NCBI GenBank assembly: GCA_965115915.1
Contig: OZ220483.1
Span: 620,001-684,000, forward strand
Reading direction: 5' to 3'
Length of the DNA stretch: 64,000 nucleotides
Origin: G965115915 sp965115915
GTDB taxonomy: Bacteria; Pseudomonadota; Gammaproteobacteria; Eutrophobiales; Eutrophobiaceae
A program made the translations under genes and the position numbers. Below are positions 1 through 9,669 of this stretch, one piece after another (within the stretch, counting starts at the first letter, position 1; every line of letters begins with the position of its first letter). The notes under the pieces were generated by a model. That model was given only the letters and a program-made list of their open reading frames with translations. It searched no databases and had not been told where the DNA came from.

Positions 1-313
1 TGCGGGAGAACTGCGGGTCAAGGAGAGTGATCGTATCGCTGCGATGGCAAACGGCTTGTCAAGCATGGGCATAAATACCCAGGTAATGGATGATGGCATG
101 GTAGTGGAGGGTGGCCAGGCGGCGCATTCCGGGGAGGTGGACAGTTGTGGTGACCACCGTATCGCGATGGCGTTTGCGGTGGCTGGTGCCGCCTCCGTAC
201 CGGTTCGTATCGATCACTGCGCGAATGTTGCCACTTCCTTCCCGGGCTTCGTGGACTGTGCCATCCAGGCAGGCATGGACATCAGAGACATATCCTCGGG
301 CTGGCCGCCCTGA
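1..313 (+). CDS. aroA: 3-phosphoshikimate 1-carboxyvinyltransferase (EPSP synthase), C-terminal part
   Basis: EPSP synthase joins shikimate-3-phosphate and phosphoenolpyruvate in the shikimate pathway (cytoplasm). The gene is cut by the window edge. The reading frame is open from base 2 and about 103 residues remain. Family hallmarks are visible: ELRVKESDRIAAM near the start, then the DHRIAMA motif and NVATSFPGF close to the C-terminus. It ends six bases before the cmk start, so the two are probably co-transcribed. The aroA-cmk-rpsA order is typical of proteobacteria. Confidence 0.95.
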   Translation, partial: AGELRVKESDRIAAMANGLSSMGINTQVMDDGMVVEGGQAAHSGEVDSCGDHRIAMAFAVAGAASVPVRIDHCANVATSFPGFVDCAIQAGMDIRDISSGWPP

Positions 314-319
314 ACGGCG

Positions 320-1027
320 ATGTGTGTGGTTGCCCCGGTGATCAGTATTGACGGCCCAGGTGGCGTGGGGAAGGGCACGGTGGCCGGGATGCTGGCTACT
401 CGTCTTGGATGGCACGTGCTCGATAGTGGCGCCATTTACCGATCTGTGGCTTGGCTTGCTGATCGTCAGCGATGTGACCCGGAGGACGAGCGGGCATTGG
501 TTGGATTGACGCGGGATTTGGATGTGCGTTGCAACTATGATCCGGTGCTGGGCGAGACACGCATCCTGTTGGCGGATGAGGACATCAGTGATAAACTACG
601 CAGTGAGGTGTGTGGCGACTTGGCCTCGCGCATTGCAACCGCACCATTGGTGAGAAAGAGCCTGCTGGATCGACAGCGTGCCTTTTGTCGTCTCCCGGGG
701 TTGGTTGCGGACGGCAGGGATATGGGCACGGTGGTATTTCCACAGGCCACGCTCAAGGTCTATCTGGTGGCCAGTCCCGAGGAACGTGCGAAAAGACGCC
801 ATAGGCAATTGAAAAGAAGGGGGGTTTGCCGTAGTCTATCGCTATCCCGGATTTTGGACGACATGACAAACCGGGATGTCAGAGACAGGGGACGTGCCGT
901 CTCGCCACTGCATCCAGCGGATGACGCGTTACTTATCGATACCAATCGGCTCAGTGCATCCGCTGTCTGCGAGATGATCCTGAACGGCCTGTTTGCCGTT
1001 GCTCCGGAGTTTCGGGGTGACACCTGA
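320..1027 (+). CDS. cmk: Cytidylate kinase
   Basis: Phosphorylates CMP and dCMP to the diphosphates using ATP. The 235-residue length is normal for the bacterial enzyme. The P-loop GPGGVGKGT is at residues 12-20. DSGAIYRSVAW, corresponding to the family's D-[ST]-GAxYR motif, follows the P-loop region. The DGRDMGTVVFP segment matches the conserved DGRDxGTVVFP of the family. The ATG at 320 is chosen because the P-loop then sits at the normal distance from the N-terminus. It lies directly behind aroA and ahead of rpsA, the usual arrangement. Confidence 0.95.
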   Translation: MCVVAPVISIDGPGGVGKGTVAGMLATRLGWHVLDSGAIYRSVAWLADRQRCDPEDERALVGLTRDLDVRCNYDPVLGETRILLADEDISDKLRSEVCGDLASRIATAPLVRKSLLDRQRAFCRLPGLVADGRDMGTVVFPQATLKVYLVASPEERAKRRHRQLKRRGVCRSLSLSRILDDMTNRDVRDRGRAVSPLHPADDALLIDTNRLSASAVCEMILNGLFAVAPEFRGDT

Positions 1028-1118
1028 CTGCCGTTGCGTGTATTTGTACCGGTCTTGCCGGCGGGCGATGGCTGTCTCGAATGAGGAAAAATTTGTAAGA
1101 AAACCGAATAAATAAAAC

Positions 1119-2804
1119 ATGAGCGAGAATTTTGCAGAATTATTTGAGGCGAGCCATATTGACTTGAATATGCGCCCGGGTTCCATCATCACTGCCAGGG
1201 TGATTGATATACTCCGGGATATGGTGGTTGTTGATGCCAGACTGAAGTCCGAGGGGTTTATCCCGATTAGCCAGTTTATGGATGAGCGTGGCGAGTTGGA
1301 AGTGAGCCCGGGTGATGAGGTGGAAGTGGCCCTGGATATGGTGGAGGATGGTTACGGTGAGACCCGTCTGTCGCGTGACAAGGCGAAACGCATACGGGCG
1401 TGGAGCAAACTGGAGGAAGCGCACAGGAATTCACAGATTGTACAAGGCATTATCACGGATAAGGTCAAGGGTGGTTTTACCGTGGAGATAATGCATCTCC
1501 ATACCTTTCTCCCCGGCTCCCAGGTAGATGTGCGGCCGGTGCGCGATATTGCCTACCTGGAGGGGAAGCTCCTTGATTTCAAAGTGATAAAGATCGATCA
1601 GGCCCGCAACAACGTAGTGGTTTCCCGGCGTGCGGTGCTGGAGAGCGAGAATCTGCAGGAGCGTCAGGCCCTGCTGGAAAAACTCAAGGAGGGTATGGAG
1701 GTTCAGGGTACGGTAAAGAACATGACAGATTATGGTGCGTTTCTTGATCTGCAGGGCATAGATGGACTGCTGCATATCACGGATATGGCGTGGAGACGGG
1801 TGAAGCATCCCAAGGAGGTTGTTTCCATTGGTGATGTGCTGACGGTAAAGGTATTGAAGTTTGACCGTGAGCGCAGCCGGGTTTCTCTGGGCCTGAAACA
1901 GATGGGAGGTGACCCCTGGGCCAATCTGATCGAACGCCATCCTGTAGGCACTCGGATATCCGGCAAGGTTACCAATCTGGTGGCATACGGCTGTTTCGTC
2001 GAACTTGAGGAAGGTGTGGAAGGTTTGGTGCATGTATCCGAGATGGACTGGATTAACAGGAATATACTGCCTTCCAAGGTGGTCCATGTTGGTGACGAGG
2101 TGGAAGTTTGTATCCTGGATATTGATGAGGAACGCCGCCGCATATCACTGGGTATGAAGCAGTGTCAGCCCAATCCGTGGGAGGAGTTTGCAGCGCGATA
2201 TAACAAACATGACCGTGTTGTGGGTACGGTCAAGTCGATCACCGATTTTGGGGTGTTCATCGGCCTTGAAAATGGCATAGATGGGTTGGCGCATATGTCG
2301 GATCTCTCGTGGTTGGAAGATGACGAGGAGGTCTTGCGCAAATTCCACAAGGGTGACCAGATTGAGAGCGTCATACTCAGTATTGATATCGAGCGTGAAC
2401 GTATTTCCCTGGGTATCAAGCAGCTTCAGGACGACCCTTTTTCTGCCTATGTATCCGAGCATGGCAAAGGCAGTGTGGTTAATGCGGTGGTCAAGGAGGT
2501 GCATCCCAGGTATGCCATTTTGATGTTGGCAGAGTCGGTTACCGGACGACTCAAGAGCAGCGAGATATCCAGAGACAGGCAGGTGGAGGATGTACGCTCG
2601 GAACTGAAGGAAGGGGGTGAGGTAGAAGTGAAGATAGTCACGATAGACCGGAAACAGCGTAGTATCGCTGTCTCAATGAGTGCACGGGACATAGAACAGG
2701 AAAAACTGGACGCCGCGGAATATGCTCCGGATACGGCAACCAACACGAAACTTGGTGACATACTTAAAGGACATTTGGATGATGACGCAGTTACGGACAA
2801 GTAG
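1119..2804 (+). CDS. rpsA: 30S ribosomal protein S1
   Basis: RNA-binding ribosomal protein that unfolds mRNA and helps initiation at weak ribosome-binding sites. At 561 residues it matches the usual six-domain gammaproteobacterial S1. The first two, ribosome-anchoring domains lie at about residues 20-170. Four canonical S1 OB-folds follow to about residue 520, with recurring motifs such as GxVxxxxxYGxFV and DGLxHxSDM. No good Shine-Dalgarno sequence precedes the ATG. This fits the known autoregulated, SD-poor leader of rpsA in enterobacteria, but regulation here is inference. A 91-base leader separates it from cmk. Confidence 0.97.
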   Translation: MSENFAELFEASHIDLNMRPGSIITARVIDILRDMVVVDARLKSEGFIPISQFMDERGELEVSPGDEVEVALDMVEDGYGETRLSRDKAKRIRAWSKLEEAHRNSQIVQGIITDKVKGGFTVEIMHLHTFLPGSQVDVRPVRDIAYLEGKLLDFKVIKIDQARNNVVVSRRAVLESENLQERQALLEKLKEGMEVQGTVKNMTDYGAFLDLQGIDGLLHITDMAWRRVKHPKEVVSIGDVLTVKVLKFDRERSRVSLGLKQMGGDPWANLIERHPVGTRISGKVTNLVAYGCFVELEEGVEGLVHVSEMDWINRNILPSKVVHVGDEVEVCILDIDEERRRISLGMKQCQPNPWEEFAARYNKHDRVVGTVKSITDFGVFIGLENGIDGLAHMSDLSWLEDDEEVLRKFHKGDQIESVILSIDIERERISLGIKQLQDDPFSAYVSEHGKGSVVNAVVKEVHPRYAILMLAESVTGRLKSSEISRDRQVEDVRSELKEGGEVEVKIVTIDRKQRSIAVSMSARDIEQEKLDAAEYAPDTATNTKLGDILKGHLDDDAVTDK

Positions 2805-2877
2805 CTTGGGTTAAACAGAGGCTGACGGTGGTATTGGATATGAGCCCAGTCGTGTCTCGGATTATCGGGAGGGGAAC

Positions 2878-3225
2878 ATGACTCGATCAGAGTTGATTAC
2901 GAGGTTGGCAAAGAAGCAGCCGCATCTGAGTGGTTCGGACACGGAGTTGGCGGTAAAAGCCATACTGGAGGGCATGTCTTCCGCACTGTCTACTGGCAGG
3001 CGTATTGAGATACGGGGTTTTGGTAGTTTTTCATTGCGTTATCGTCCACCACGGACCGGACGGAACCCGAAATCCGGTAGCATGGTGGAGTTGCCTGCCA
3101 AATATGTGCCACATTTTAATCCGAGCAAGGAACTGCGTGCTCGGGTTAACCGTTACCGTCAGCAGCAGCAGACGGACCTTTCATCCCCTGTGACTGGCGA
3201 GCCATCGAAACCCGTGTCAGGTTGA
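2878..3225 (+). CDS. ihfB: Integration host factor subunit beta
   Basis: DNA-bending HU/IHF-family protein that pairs with IhfA. The start is supported by a strong GGGAGGGGAAC ribosome-binding site just upstream. The IHF signature is present: IEIRGFGSFSLRYRPPRTGRNPKSG at about residues 43-67, followed by VPHFNPSKELRARVN. At 115 residues it carries a Gln-rich and Ser/Pro-rich tail about 20 residues longer than the E. coli protein (94 residues). It lies between rpsA and lapA, the normal neighbourhood. Confidence 0.95.
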   Translation: MTRSELITRLAKKQPHLSGSDTELAVKAILEGMSSALSTGRRIEIRGFGSFSLRYRPPRTGRNPKSGSMVELPAKYVPHFNPSKELRARVNRYRQQQQTDLSSPVTGEPSKPVSG

Positions 3226-3310
3226 TGTTCCCTGCAGCCGGTCCGGTGTATGGACAGAGATACGGTGCGGTCTGGTTCCAACCTGTGTTGCGGCCCGTTT
3301 GATTGTTGCC

Positions 3311-3583
3311 ATGCGTGTGATACTCCGTTTCGTCAAGCTGCTTAGTGGGCTTTTTTTTCTGTTTGTCGGGTTATTACTGTACCTGCGCAACGACCAGCAG
3401 GTCACTTTGGATATCTATGTTCAAGTCTTTGAACTGCCATTGTCGATGTTGCTGGTGTTGGTACTTATCCTTGGTGCACTGTTGGGTATGCTCGTTAGCG
3501 TGCCGGCGATGTTTCTGGCTGGAAGACGGCGGAAGAGGGATGCTGGAGATGGTAGCCATTCCTCGGGTTCACTGCCGCGCTGA
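3311..3583 (+). CDS. lapA: LapA-type inner-membrane protein (YciS/DUF1049 family)
   Basis: Small inner-membrane protein with two transmembrane segments, about residues 5-25 and 44-67. Between them is the family motif LYLRNDQQVTLDIYVQVFEL. It ends in a basic cytoplasmic tail (GRRRKRD). In E. coli LapA works with LapB in controlling LpxC and lipopolysaccharide synthesis. The ATG at 3311 gives 90 residues; an in-frame TTG at 3299 would add four. The usual next gene, lapB, is absent here and pyrF follows directly, which is unusual. Confidence 0.85.
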   Translation: MRVILRFVKLLSGLFFLFVGLLLYLRNDQQVTLDIYVQVFELPLSMLLVLVLILGALLGMLVSVPAMFLAGRRRKRDAGDGSHSSGSLPR

Positions 3584-3674
3584 GTGTTGCGGTCGACCGG
3601 GTCCGGGCGAGCCATGTGGCGGACCATGGTGCTGGGCTCGATGGGTCTTCGTCATCCGGGTTCCGGGATAAAAG

Positions 3675-4397
3675 ATGCAGCCAGGGCCCTGGATCATTGT
3701 TTCTTTGGATGTGCCGGATTCGAGGCAGGCACTGGCTATTGCGGATCAGTTGGATCCCGCACACTGTCGCTTGAAGATCGGCAAGGAGTTGTTTGTGGCG
3801 GCGGGTCCCCCATTGCTGGAACGTCTGCAGGAACGTAATTACCGGATATTTCTTGATCTGAAATTCCATGACATTCCAACCACCGTGGCGCGTGCCTGCA
3901 CGGCGGCTGCCAGGCTTGGTGTGTGGATGCTCAATGTCCATGCCAGTGGTGGTCGTTCCATGCTCCTTGCAGCCAGGGAGGCGGTGTCGCGGGTCTTTTC
4001 TGGTGGTGGAGACCCGCCGCTGTTGGTTGCGGTTACCGTGCTTACCAGTATGCGTGATGCGGATCTGCATGAACTCGGGGTGGCTGCCAAGGTACCTGAA
4101 CAGGTGGCGCGACTGTCTGCGTTGGCACAGGAATGTGGTATCGATGGGGTGGTTTGTTCGCCCCATGAGGTTGCCGCTTTAAGGCGGGCCAGAGGCACTG
4201 ATTTCTGTCTCGTGACCCCGGGGATACGTCCGCAAGGCGTACAGCACGATGACCAGAAACGGGTGATGGGTCCGTTTCAGGCGCTCCGGGCGGGGAGCGA
4301 CTATCTGGTCATTGGTCGTCCGATCACCGCTGCACCGGACCCGATGCGCGCCTTACAGATGATCGAGAACGAAATTCGCACTGTTGTCGGGAGATAG
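3675..4397 (+). CDS. pyrF: Orotidine 5'-phosphate decarboxylase
   Basis: Last step of de novo UMP synthesis: decarboxylation of OMP. The 240-residue length is typical. The N-terminal strand has the substrate Asp (IVSLDV, residue 12). The catalytic D-x-K-x-x-D motif is D61-K63-D66 in DLKFHDIPTT. The phosphate-binding end is seen in LVTPGIRPQG and the later YLVIGRPITAAPDP. It follows lapA by 91 bases, a gap too short for the missing lapB. Confidence 0.96.
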   Translation: MQPGPWIIVSLDVPDSRQALAIADQLDPAHCRLKIGKELFVAAGPPLLERLQERNYRIFLDLKFHDIPTTVARACTAAARLGVWMLNVHASGGRSMLLAAREAVSRVFSGGGDPPLLVAVTVLTSMRDADLHELGVAAKVPEQVARLSALAQECGIDGVVCSPHEVAALRRARGTDFCLVTPGIRPQGVQHDDQKRVMGPFQALRAGSDYLVIGRPITAAPDPMRALQMIENEIRTVVGR

Positions 4398-4435
4398 GTG
4401 TTTTCCCATCGTTGTCCTCGGGCGTGGCTGAAGCC

Positions 4436-7400
4436 ATGAGTGGGCGGCAAAGTCTGTTTCAACCAGTATTGTGTGGTGCGAGGCAACATATCGGCTGGTC
4501 CCGTCTCTATGGCAGTGGTGGAGCATTGGCCCTGGCCGCTGCCATGCAGCGTCATTGTCGCCCTTTTCTGGTGCTGACTTCCGGTAGCCAGCGGGCTGGC
4601 AGCCTTATTGAGGAACTGCATTTTTTTCTGGGGGACAGTGAGTTCCCGGTCTTGTCATTCCCGGACTGGGAAACGCTTCCGTATGATGTCTTTTCGCCCT
4701 GGTATGACATCACTTCGATTCGTTTGGAGACGCTCGTTCGACTGCCGGCACTGCGCCAGGGGATTATTGTTGTACCCATTACAACGGTGGCGCATCGTTT
4801 GTTGCCCAGGGAGTTTCTCATGCAGAATACCTTGCGGCTGGAGCAGGGACAGCAACTGGGTCAGGAGGCTTTTCGTCTCCGCATGCAGGAATGTGGTTAC
4901 CGAATCGTCAAACAGGTCGAAGAACATGGTGATATGGTGGTGCGCGGTTCACTGATCGATATATTTCCTATGGGTTCTTCTCATCCATATCGTCTTGACC
5001 TGTTTGATGAAACAATAGAAAACATTCACGAATTCGATCGCGATACGCAGCGTTCCCTGAACTGTCATCAGGAGGTCAGGATATTGCCTGCCCGCGAAGT
5101 GAATATGGCAGATGCCGGCATTTCCCACTTTTGCGGTGCCTGGAAGCGACGCTTTCCCGACGCTCCGGAACGCAGTCCGGTCTATATGGATGTGGCTTGT
5201 GGCAATGCCCCTGCGGGGATTGAATATTATCTGCCCTTGTTTTATTCACAGACCAGTAGCTTGTTTGACTATCTGCGGGAAGATGCTGTCGTGGCTGTGG
5301 AACAAGATGCCTGGTCTGAATTGGAGAATTTTCTGCAGGAGGCCAATGATCGCTATGAGCAGCGCAAGGATGATCCTGAACGGCCGCTGTTATCTGTAGA
5401 GGAGTTGTTTTTGGATGTCGATGGATTGCGTACGACGGTTGGCCATTTTCACCGGATACAGTTTTGTGCTGCCGATGCGCATGATGTGGTCGAATATGAT
5501 AGTCGCATCCCGCCGCGGCTTTCCATAGACGTGCGCGCCGCGCAGCCGATGGCGTTGTTGCAAAATTTTCTGAATACTTTTCAGGGCCGAATATTAATTG
5601 TGGTTGGCAGTATGGGACGGCGTGAGACCCTGTTGGAGATGTTGTCAAAGCAGGGCTATCGTCCGATAAAACTGTCCGGTTGGCAGGAATTCCTGGATCA
5701 GGACACGCCGCTGGCGATATGTGTTGCCCGTCTGGAACGGGGCATGGTCAGTGGCCAGCCTGAACTGGCGATACTGGGTGATGCCGAGCTTTTTGGTGAT
5801 CGGGTAACACGGCAGACTCGTCAGAGGCGTCGCAGACACGATGCCGAGGCAGTAATCCGAAATCTGGTGGAATTGAGTCCCGGTGACCCGGTGGTGCACA
5901 TCGATTATGGAGTGGGACGTTATCGGGGGTTGCGGCGATTGGAGACAGGCGCGGTACAGACCGAGTTTATCCTGTTGGAGTATGCGGATCAGGATAAGCT
6001 GTATGTCCCGGTTGGTGATCTGAATCTGGTGGCTCGTTATACGGGTATCGATCCGGAGCATGCTCCTTTGCATAAGCTGGGTAGTGCACAATGGACCAAG
6101 GCAAGGCAGCGGGCGGTGCGGAAGGCGCATGATGTTGCTGCGGAGTTGCTGGAACTCCATGCGCGACGCATGGCGAGGCCCGGACATGGTTTTGTGGTGT
6201 CTAGTGAGGAATGCAGCGCTTTCGAACAGGAATTTCGCTTTGATGAGACTCCGGATCAGCATAATGCGATCCAGGCCGTGTATCAGGATATGAGCGCCAA
6301 TCAGCCAATGGATCGTCTAATTTGCGGTGATGCCGGTTTTGGCAAGACCGAGATAGCGATGCGTGCCGCCTTTATTGCGATCAGAAATGAACGGCAGGTG
6401 GCACTATTGGCTCCTACCACGTTGTTGGTGCAGCAGCATTATCAGAATTTTCTCGATCGTTTTGCGCAGTGGCCGGTCCGTATAGAGATGCTATCCCGTT
6501 TTCGTACTGGAGAACAGCAACTCAAGAGCATAGCTGCACTGCGGGAAGGTACTGCGGATATTGTGATTGGTACACATAGGCTGCTGCAGCGGGATGTGTG
6601 TTTTTCCCGTCTGGGGTTGTTGATTATTGATGAAGAACACCGTTTTGGAGTGCGACAGAAGGAAAGGTTCAAAGCGTTGCGTTCCGAGGTCGATGTGCTT
6701 GCGCTGACAGCGACCCCCATTCCTCGCACACTGAATCTTGCGTTGTCGGAGTTACGCGGCTTTTCCGTCATTTCCACTCCGCCATCACGCCGTCTGGCAG
6801 TGAAGACCTTTGTCAGGGAGTGGAATGATGCGATGGTGCGGGAGGCGTTGCTACGGGAAATCAGGCGTGGGGGGCAGGTCTTTTTTCTGCACAATGAGGT
6901 CAAGAGCATAGAGCGTATGATGCGTCGAGTGCAGGAATTGTTGCCGGAAGCGCGAGTGCAGATGGCGCATGGACAGATGTCGGAGCGGGATTTGGAGAGG
7001 ATAATGATGGACTTCAGTCATCTTCGATTTAATGTATTGGTGTGTACAACGATTATAGAAACCGGTATCGATATTCCCACTGCGAATACTATCATCATCA
7101 ATCGGGCAGACCGCTTTGGCTTGGCACAATTGTATCAATTGCGGGGGCGGGTTGGGCGTTCGCACCATCGTGCCTATGCCTGGCTTATTGTCCCCTCCGA
7201 CGGCATGACGGAAAGTGCCAAGCAGCGTCTGCTGGCGATAGAGGCATTGGAAGAGCTCGGTGTAGGTTTTACCCTGGCTACGCATGACTTGGAGATCCGT
7301 GGGGCTGGGGAGATCCTTGGTGAGGCGCAGAGTGGGCATATTCAGGAAGTCGGTTTCAATATGTACATGCAGATGATCGAGTCGGCTGTTGTCGCGCTGC

Positions 7401-7909
7401 GTTGTGGACAGTTGCCACAGCTCGACCGCCCGCTGGATCATGGTCCGGAGATAAATCTGCATGTCCCTGCCTTGATTCCGGAGGATTTTCTGCCAGACGT
7501 GCAGTTGCGTCTATTGGCATATAAACGCATTGCCAGCGCTAAAGACAGTGTAGAGCTGAATTCGGTGCGTGAAGAGATGATTGACCGTTTCGGACTGCTT
7601 CCGACCCAGTTGCGGACATTGTTCCAGCAGACAGAACTGAAATTCAGGGCGACGGTCCTGGGTATACGCAGGCTTGATGCCAGTGACGCAGGTATCAGCC
7701 TGGTGTTTGTCGAGTGCCCGGCTGTGGATGCAGCACTTGTCATTCGGCTGGTACAGTCCGATCCGGAGAAGTTCCAGTTTCAGGGCCAGCACGGACTACG
7801 CATTAAATGTCCGATGCCTGATGCCGATTCCCGTCTTCGGTCGGTGCATGAACTGTTCGACCAGCTTTACGGGACACTGAAGCATGGAGCGGACACCGCT
7901 ACTGTTTAG
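4436..7909 (+). CDS. mfd: Transcription-repair coupling factor
   Basis: DNA translocase that removes stalled RNA polymerase and recruits UvrA. With the ATG at 4436 the protein has 1157 residues (E. coli 1148); a TTG at 4412 is an alternative. A UvrB-like N-terminal region is followed by the RNA-polymerase-interacting domain around residues 475-545 (GDPVVHIDYGVGRYRGL). The helicase core has Walker A GDAGFGKTE near residue 631, the DEEH box near 732, and LTATPIPRTL. Motif VI lies in the stretch around QLRGRVGRS. The C-terminal regulatory domain is complete. It lies downstream of pyrF and converges on queE. Confidence 0.97.
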   Translation: MSGRQSLFQPVLCGARQHIGWSRLYGSGGALALAAAMQRHCRPFLVLTSGSQRAGSLIEELHFFLGDSEFPVLSFPDWETLPYDVFSPWYDITSIRLETLVRLPALRQGIIVVPITTVAHRLLPREFLMQNTLRLEQGQQLGQEAFRLRMQECGYRIVKQVEEHGDMVVRGSLIDIFPMGSSHPYRLDLFDETIENIHEFDRDTQRSLNCHQEVRILPAREVNMADAGISHFCGAWKRRFPDAPERSPVYMDVACGNAPAGIEYYLPLFYSQTSSLFDYLREDAVVAVEQDAWSELENFLQEANDRYEQRKDDPERPLLSVEELFLDVDGLRTTVGHFHRIQFCAADAHDVVEYDSRIPPRLSIDVRAAQPMALLQNFLNTFQGRILIVVGSMGRRETLLEMLSKQGYRPIKLSGWQEFLDQDTPLAICVARLERGMVSGQPELAILGDAELFGDRVTRQTRQRRRRHDAEAVIRNLVELSPGDPVVHIDYGVGRYRGLRRLETGAVQTEFILLEYADQDKLYVPVGDLNLVARYTGIDPEHAPLHKLGSAQWTKARQRAVRKAHDVAAELLELHARRMARPGHGFVVSSEECSAFEQEFRFDETPDQHNAIQAVYQDMSANQPMDRLICGDAGFGKTEIAMRAAFIAIRNERQVALLAPTTLLVQQHYQNFLDRFAQWPVRIEMLSRFRTGEQQLKSIAALREGTADIVIGTHRLLQRDVCFSRLGLLIIDEEHRFGVRQKERFKALRSEVDVLALTATPIPRTLNLALSELRGFSVISTPPSRRLAVKTFVREWNDAMVREALLREIRRGGQVFFLHNEVKSIERMMRRVQELLPEARVQMAHGQMSERDLERIMMDFSHLRFNVLVCTTIIETGIDIPTANTIIINRADRFGLAQLYQLRGRVGRSHHRAYAWLIVPSDGMTESAKQRLLAIEALEELGVGFTLATHDLEIRGAGEILGEAQSGHIQEVGFNMYMQMIESAVVALRCGQLPQLDRPLDHGPEINLHVPALIPEDFLPDVQLRLLAYKRIASAKDSVELNSVREEMIDRFGLLPTQLRTLFQQTELKFRATVLGIRRLDASDAGISLVFVECPAVDAALVIRLVQSDPEKFQFQGQHGLRIKCPMPDADSRLRSVHELFDQLYGTLKHGADTATV

Positions 7910-7960
7910 CTGTGCCCTCTTTCGCTAATGGAAATGATGACGGCTGGCTGGTGGATATGG

Positions 7961-8608
7961 CTAGTGTCCAGGAACTTCTCCCCAGAGAAATTTATGTATC
8001 TGCAATTGCATACGTACCGGTGCCGCATCATTCAGGATCCATTCGGCCAGTCTTTTTGCAGGCAGTTTTTCCCACACAGGTGCAAATAACAGTTCACAGC
8101 ACCCTTCCAGTTTTTGTTGTTTGATGAACTGACAGGCCCAGTCATAGTCGGCTCGGTCGCGAAGTACGAATTTCAGTTGGTCCCCGAGTTGGATGTGAGT
8201 CATTATATCTGTGTGTCGGCTATGCATCTCACCGGAACCGGGCGCCTTAATATCGACGACTTTCATTACTCGTTGATCAACCCCTGCCAGCGACAAGGCT
8301 CCGCTGGTTTCCAGTGAAACCCGATAGCCCCCATCGCAGAGCAGCTTTAGTAGAGGAAGACAGTTTTTTTGTGCCAGAGGTTCCCCACCAGTAACTGTTA
8401 TATGGCGTCCATTGGTGTAACGGGACACTCGCTCCAGGATCTCGTCAAACGTCATTACTTTCCCATCATGGAACGCGTAGGCGGTATCACACCAGTGACA
8501 GCGCAGCGGGCAGCCAGTCAGCCGAATGAAGATAGTAGGTAGCCCGACCTTCAGTGATTCACCCTGTATCGAGAAAAATATTTCGTTGATTTTCAGGGTA
8601 GGGGTCAA
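7961..8608 (-). CDS. queE: 7-carboxy-7-deazaguanine synthase
   Basis: Radical SAM enzyme of queuosine (7-deazaguanine) synthesis, converting carboxytetrahydropterin to CDG. The SAM cluster motif CxxxCxxC is C33-C37-C40, preceded by the conserved SIQGES. HITVTGGEPL is the downstream SAM-binding stretch. The protein has 215 residues, normal for the family. The start is a TTG that overlaps the cpoB stop by four bases (TTGA), indicating translational coupling. The frequent partner queC is not in the window. Confidence 0.93.
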   Translation of the reverse strand: MTPTLKINEIFFSIQGESLKVGLPTIFIRLTGCPLRCHWCDTAYAFHDGKVMTFDEILERVSRYTNGRHITVTGGEPLAQKNCLPLLKLLCDGGYRVSLETSGALSLAGVDQRVMKVVDIKAPGSGEMHSRHTDIMTHIQLGDQLKFVLRDRADYDWACQFIKQQKLEGCCELLFAPVWEKLPAKRLAEWILNDAAPVRMQLQIHKFLWGEVPGH

Positions 8609-9669
8609 TAGTTCAGGGTATTGATTCGTTCCAGGGCCATGCGGGCCGCGGTTGTGCCCGGGTAATTATCTACCAGCTTTTGCAGACGCTGTTTGGCTTC
8701 ACTGCCATCCCCCAATGCCTGGTAACTGTAAGCGATCTTGAGCATGGCATGGGTAAGCTTCGGGCTTTGCGGATAAGTGTTGAGCAAAGTCTCATATTCC
8801 CGAATCGCCTGCTGAAACTGGTGCATCGCATAATGGCTTTCCGCCAGCCAGTACTGGGCATTGTCGGAGTATGCGGAATCTGGCCAGGTAACAAGAAACT
8901 CGCGGAAGTGTGCGGCGGCATCGTTGTAGGATCTGTCTTTCAGCAGTTCAAAAGCCTGCTGATATGACTCTTCCTCCATGGCCGGCTCGCTTTGCCGTGC
9001 CGCCAATGTCCGGGCTGTAGAGGAGCTGGCTGTCTGTTCGTCCGCTGCTTCCTCGGGCTGTGATTGTATCCTCATCAACTGCTGTTCACTGGTGTCTTCT
9101 GGTGTTGAAGTTGGCAATGGTGGTGTTTCCATCTGCATTTCATCTTCTGCTACCGTGGCAGAATCAACCCGAGGCAACGGCATCTGCGTGCGTTTTGGCA
9201 AATCCAGGTTTTGCAGGGTGTCCGTCGCTGGTGTATTCTGCATTGTCGGAGGCACTGAGGGCGAATCTGAAGCGCGTGTGGTTTCAAGTTGATGTAAGCG
9301 ATTGTCCATGTCGCCAAACAGATCGCGCTGCCGGCTTTTGATTAGTTCCAGGTCATGCCCCTGAAGCTCCAGTTGTCCGCGTAGTGCGTTGAGTTCCGCT
9401 TGTAGTTGTTCCACAGTGCGATACATCTCCAGCAGGGTTTTGCTTTCCAGCAGCCTTTCGATACGGTCCAGTCGTGCATTCAGTTGAGAAGCATTCAAAG
9501 GGGTGCTGACGCTAGGCCGGGTATCGGCTGCCTGCACGGTGGCCAGTGTGCCGAGCAGACCGAGTACAGCCACGTTACAGCAGCGTATCGTCTTATGGGA
9601 CAGAAGGAGAGATTTAATACAAGATCTCAACACGCCGATTTTGTTGCCATGCCTCTTCACTTTGTTCAT
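8605..9669 (-). CDS. cpoB: Cell division coordinator CpoB (YbgF), periplasmic TPR protein
   Basis: CpoB coordinates peptidoglycan synthesis with outer-membrane constriction through the Tol-Pal machine. The product has a hydrophobic secretion signal ending near TVQA-ADT. A coiled-coil trimerisation segment follows (about residues 60-130), then a Pro/Thr-rich linker. The C-terminus has TPR repeats (about 235-350) with AQYWLAESHYA. The start is uncertain: the only ATG (9669) overlaps pal by 56 bases and gives an unusually long leader. A non-ATG start a few codons after the pal stop is possible. It ends by overlapping queE. Confidence 0.87.
   Translation of the reverse strand: MNKVKRHGNKIGVLRSCIKSLLLSHKTIRCCNVAVLGLLGTLATVQAADTRPSVSTPLNASQLNARLDRIERLLESKTLLEMYRTVEQLQAELNALRGQLELQGHDLELIKSRQRDLFGDMDNRLHQLETTRASDSPSVPPTMQNTPATDTLQNLDLPKRTQMPLPRVDSATVAEDEMQMETPPLPTSTPEDTSEQQLMRIQSQPEEAADEQTASSSTARTLAARQSEPAMEEESYQQAFELLKDRSYNDAAAHFREFLVTWPDSAYSDNAQYWLAESHYAMHQFQQAIREYETLLNTYPQSPKLTHAMLKIAYSYQALGDGSEAKQRLQKLVDNYPGTTAARMALERINTLNY

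Noticed and set aside
1431..2087. Minus-strand frame of 218 codons in rpsA
   Set aside because: Shadow of the rpsA coding strand; rpsA is unambiguous and the antisense product has no recognisable features.
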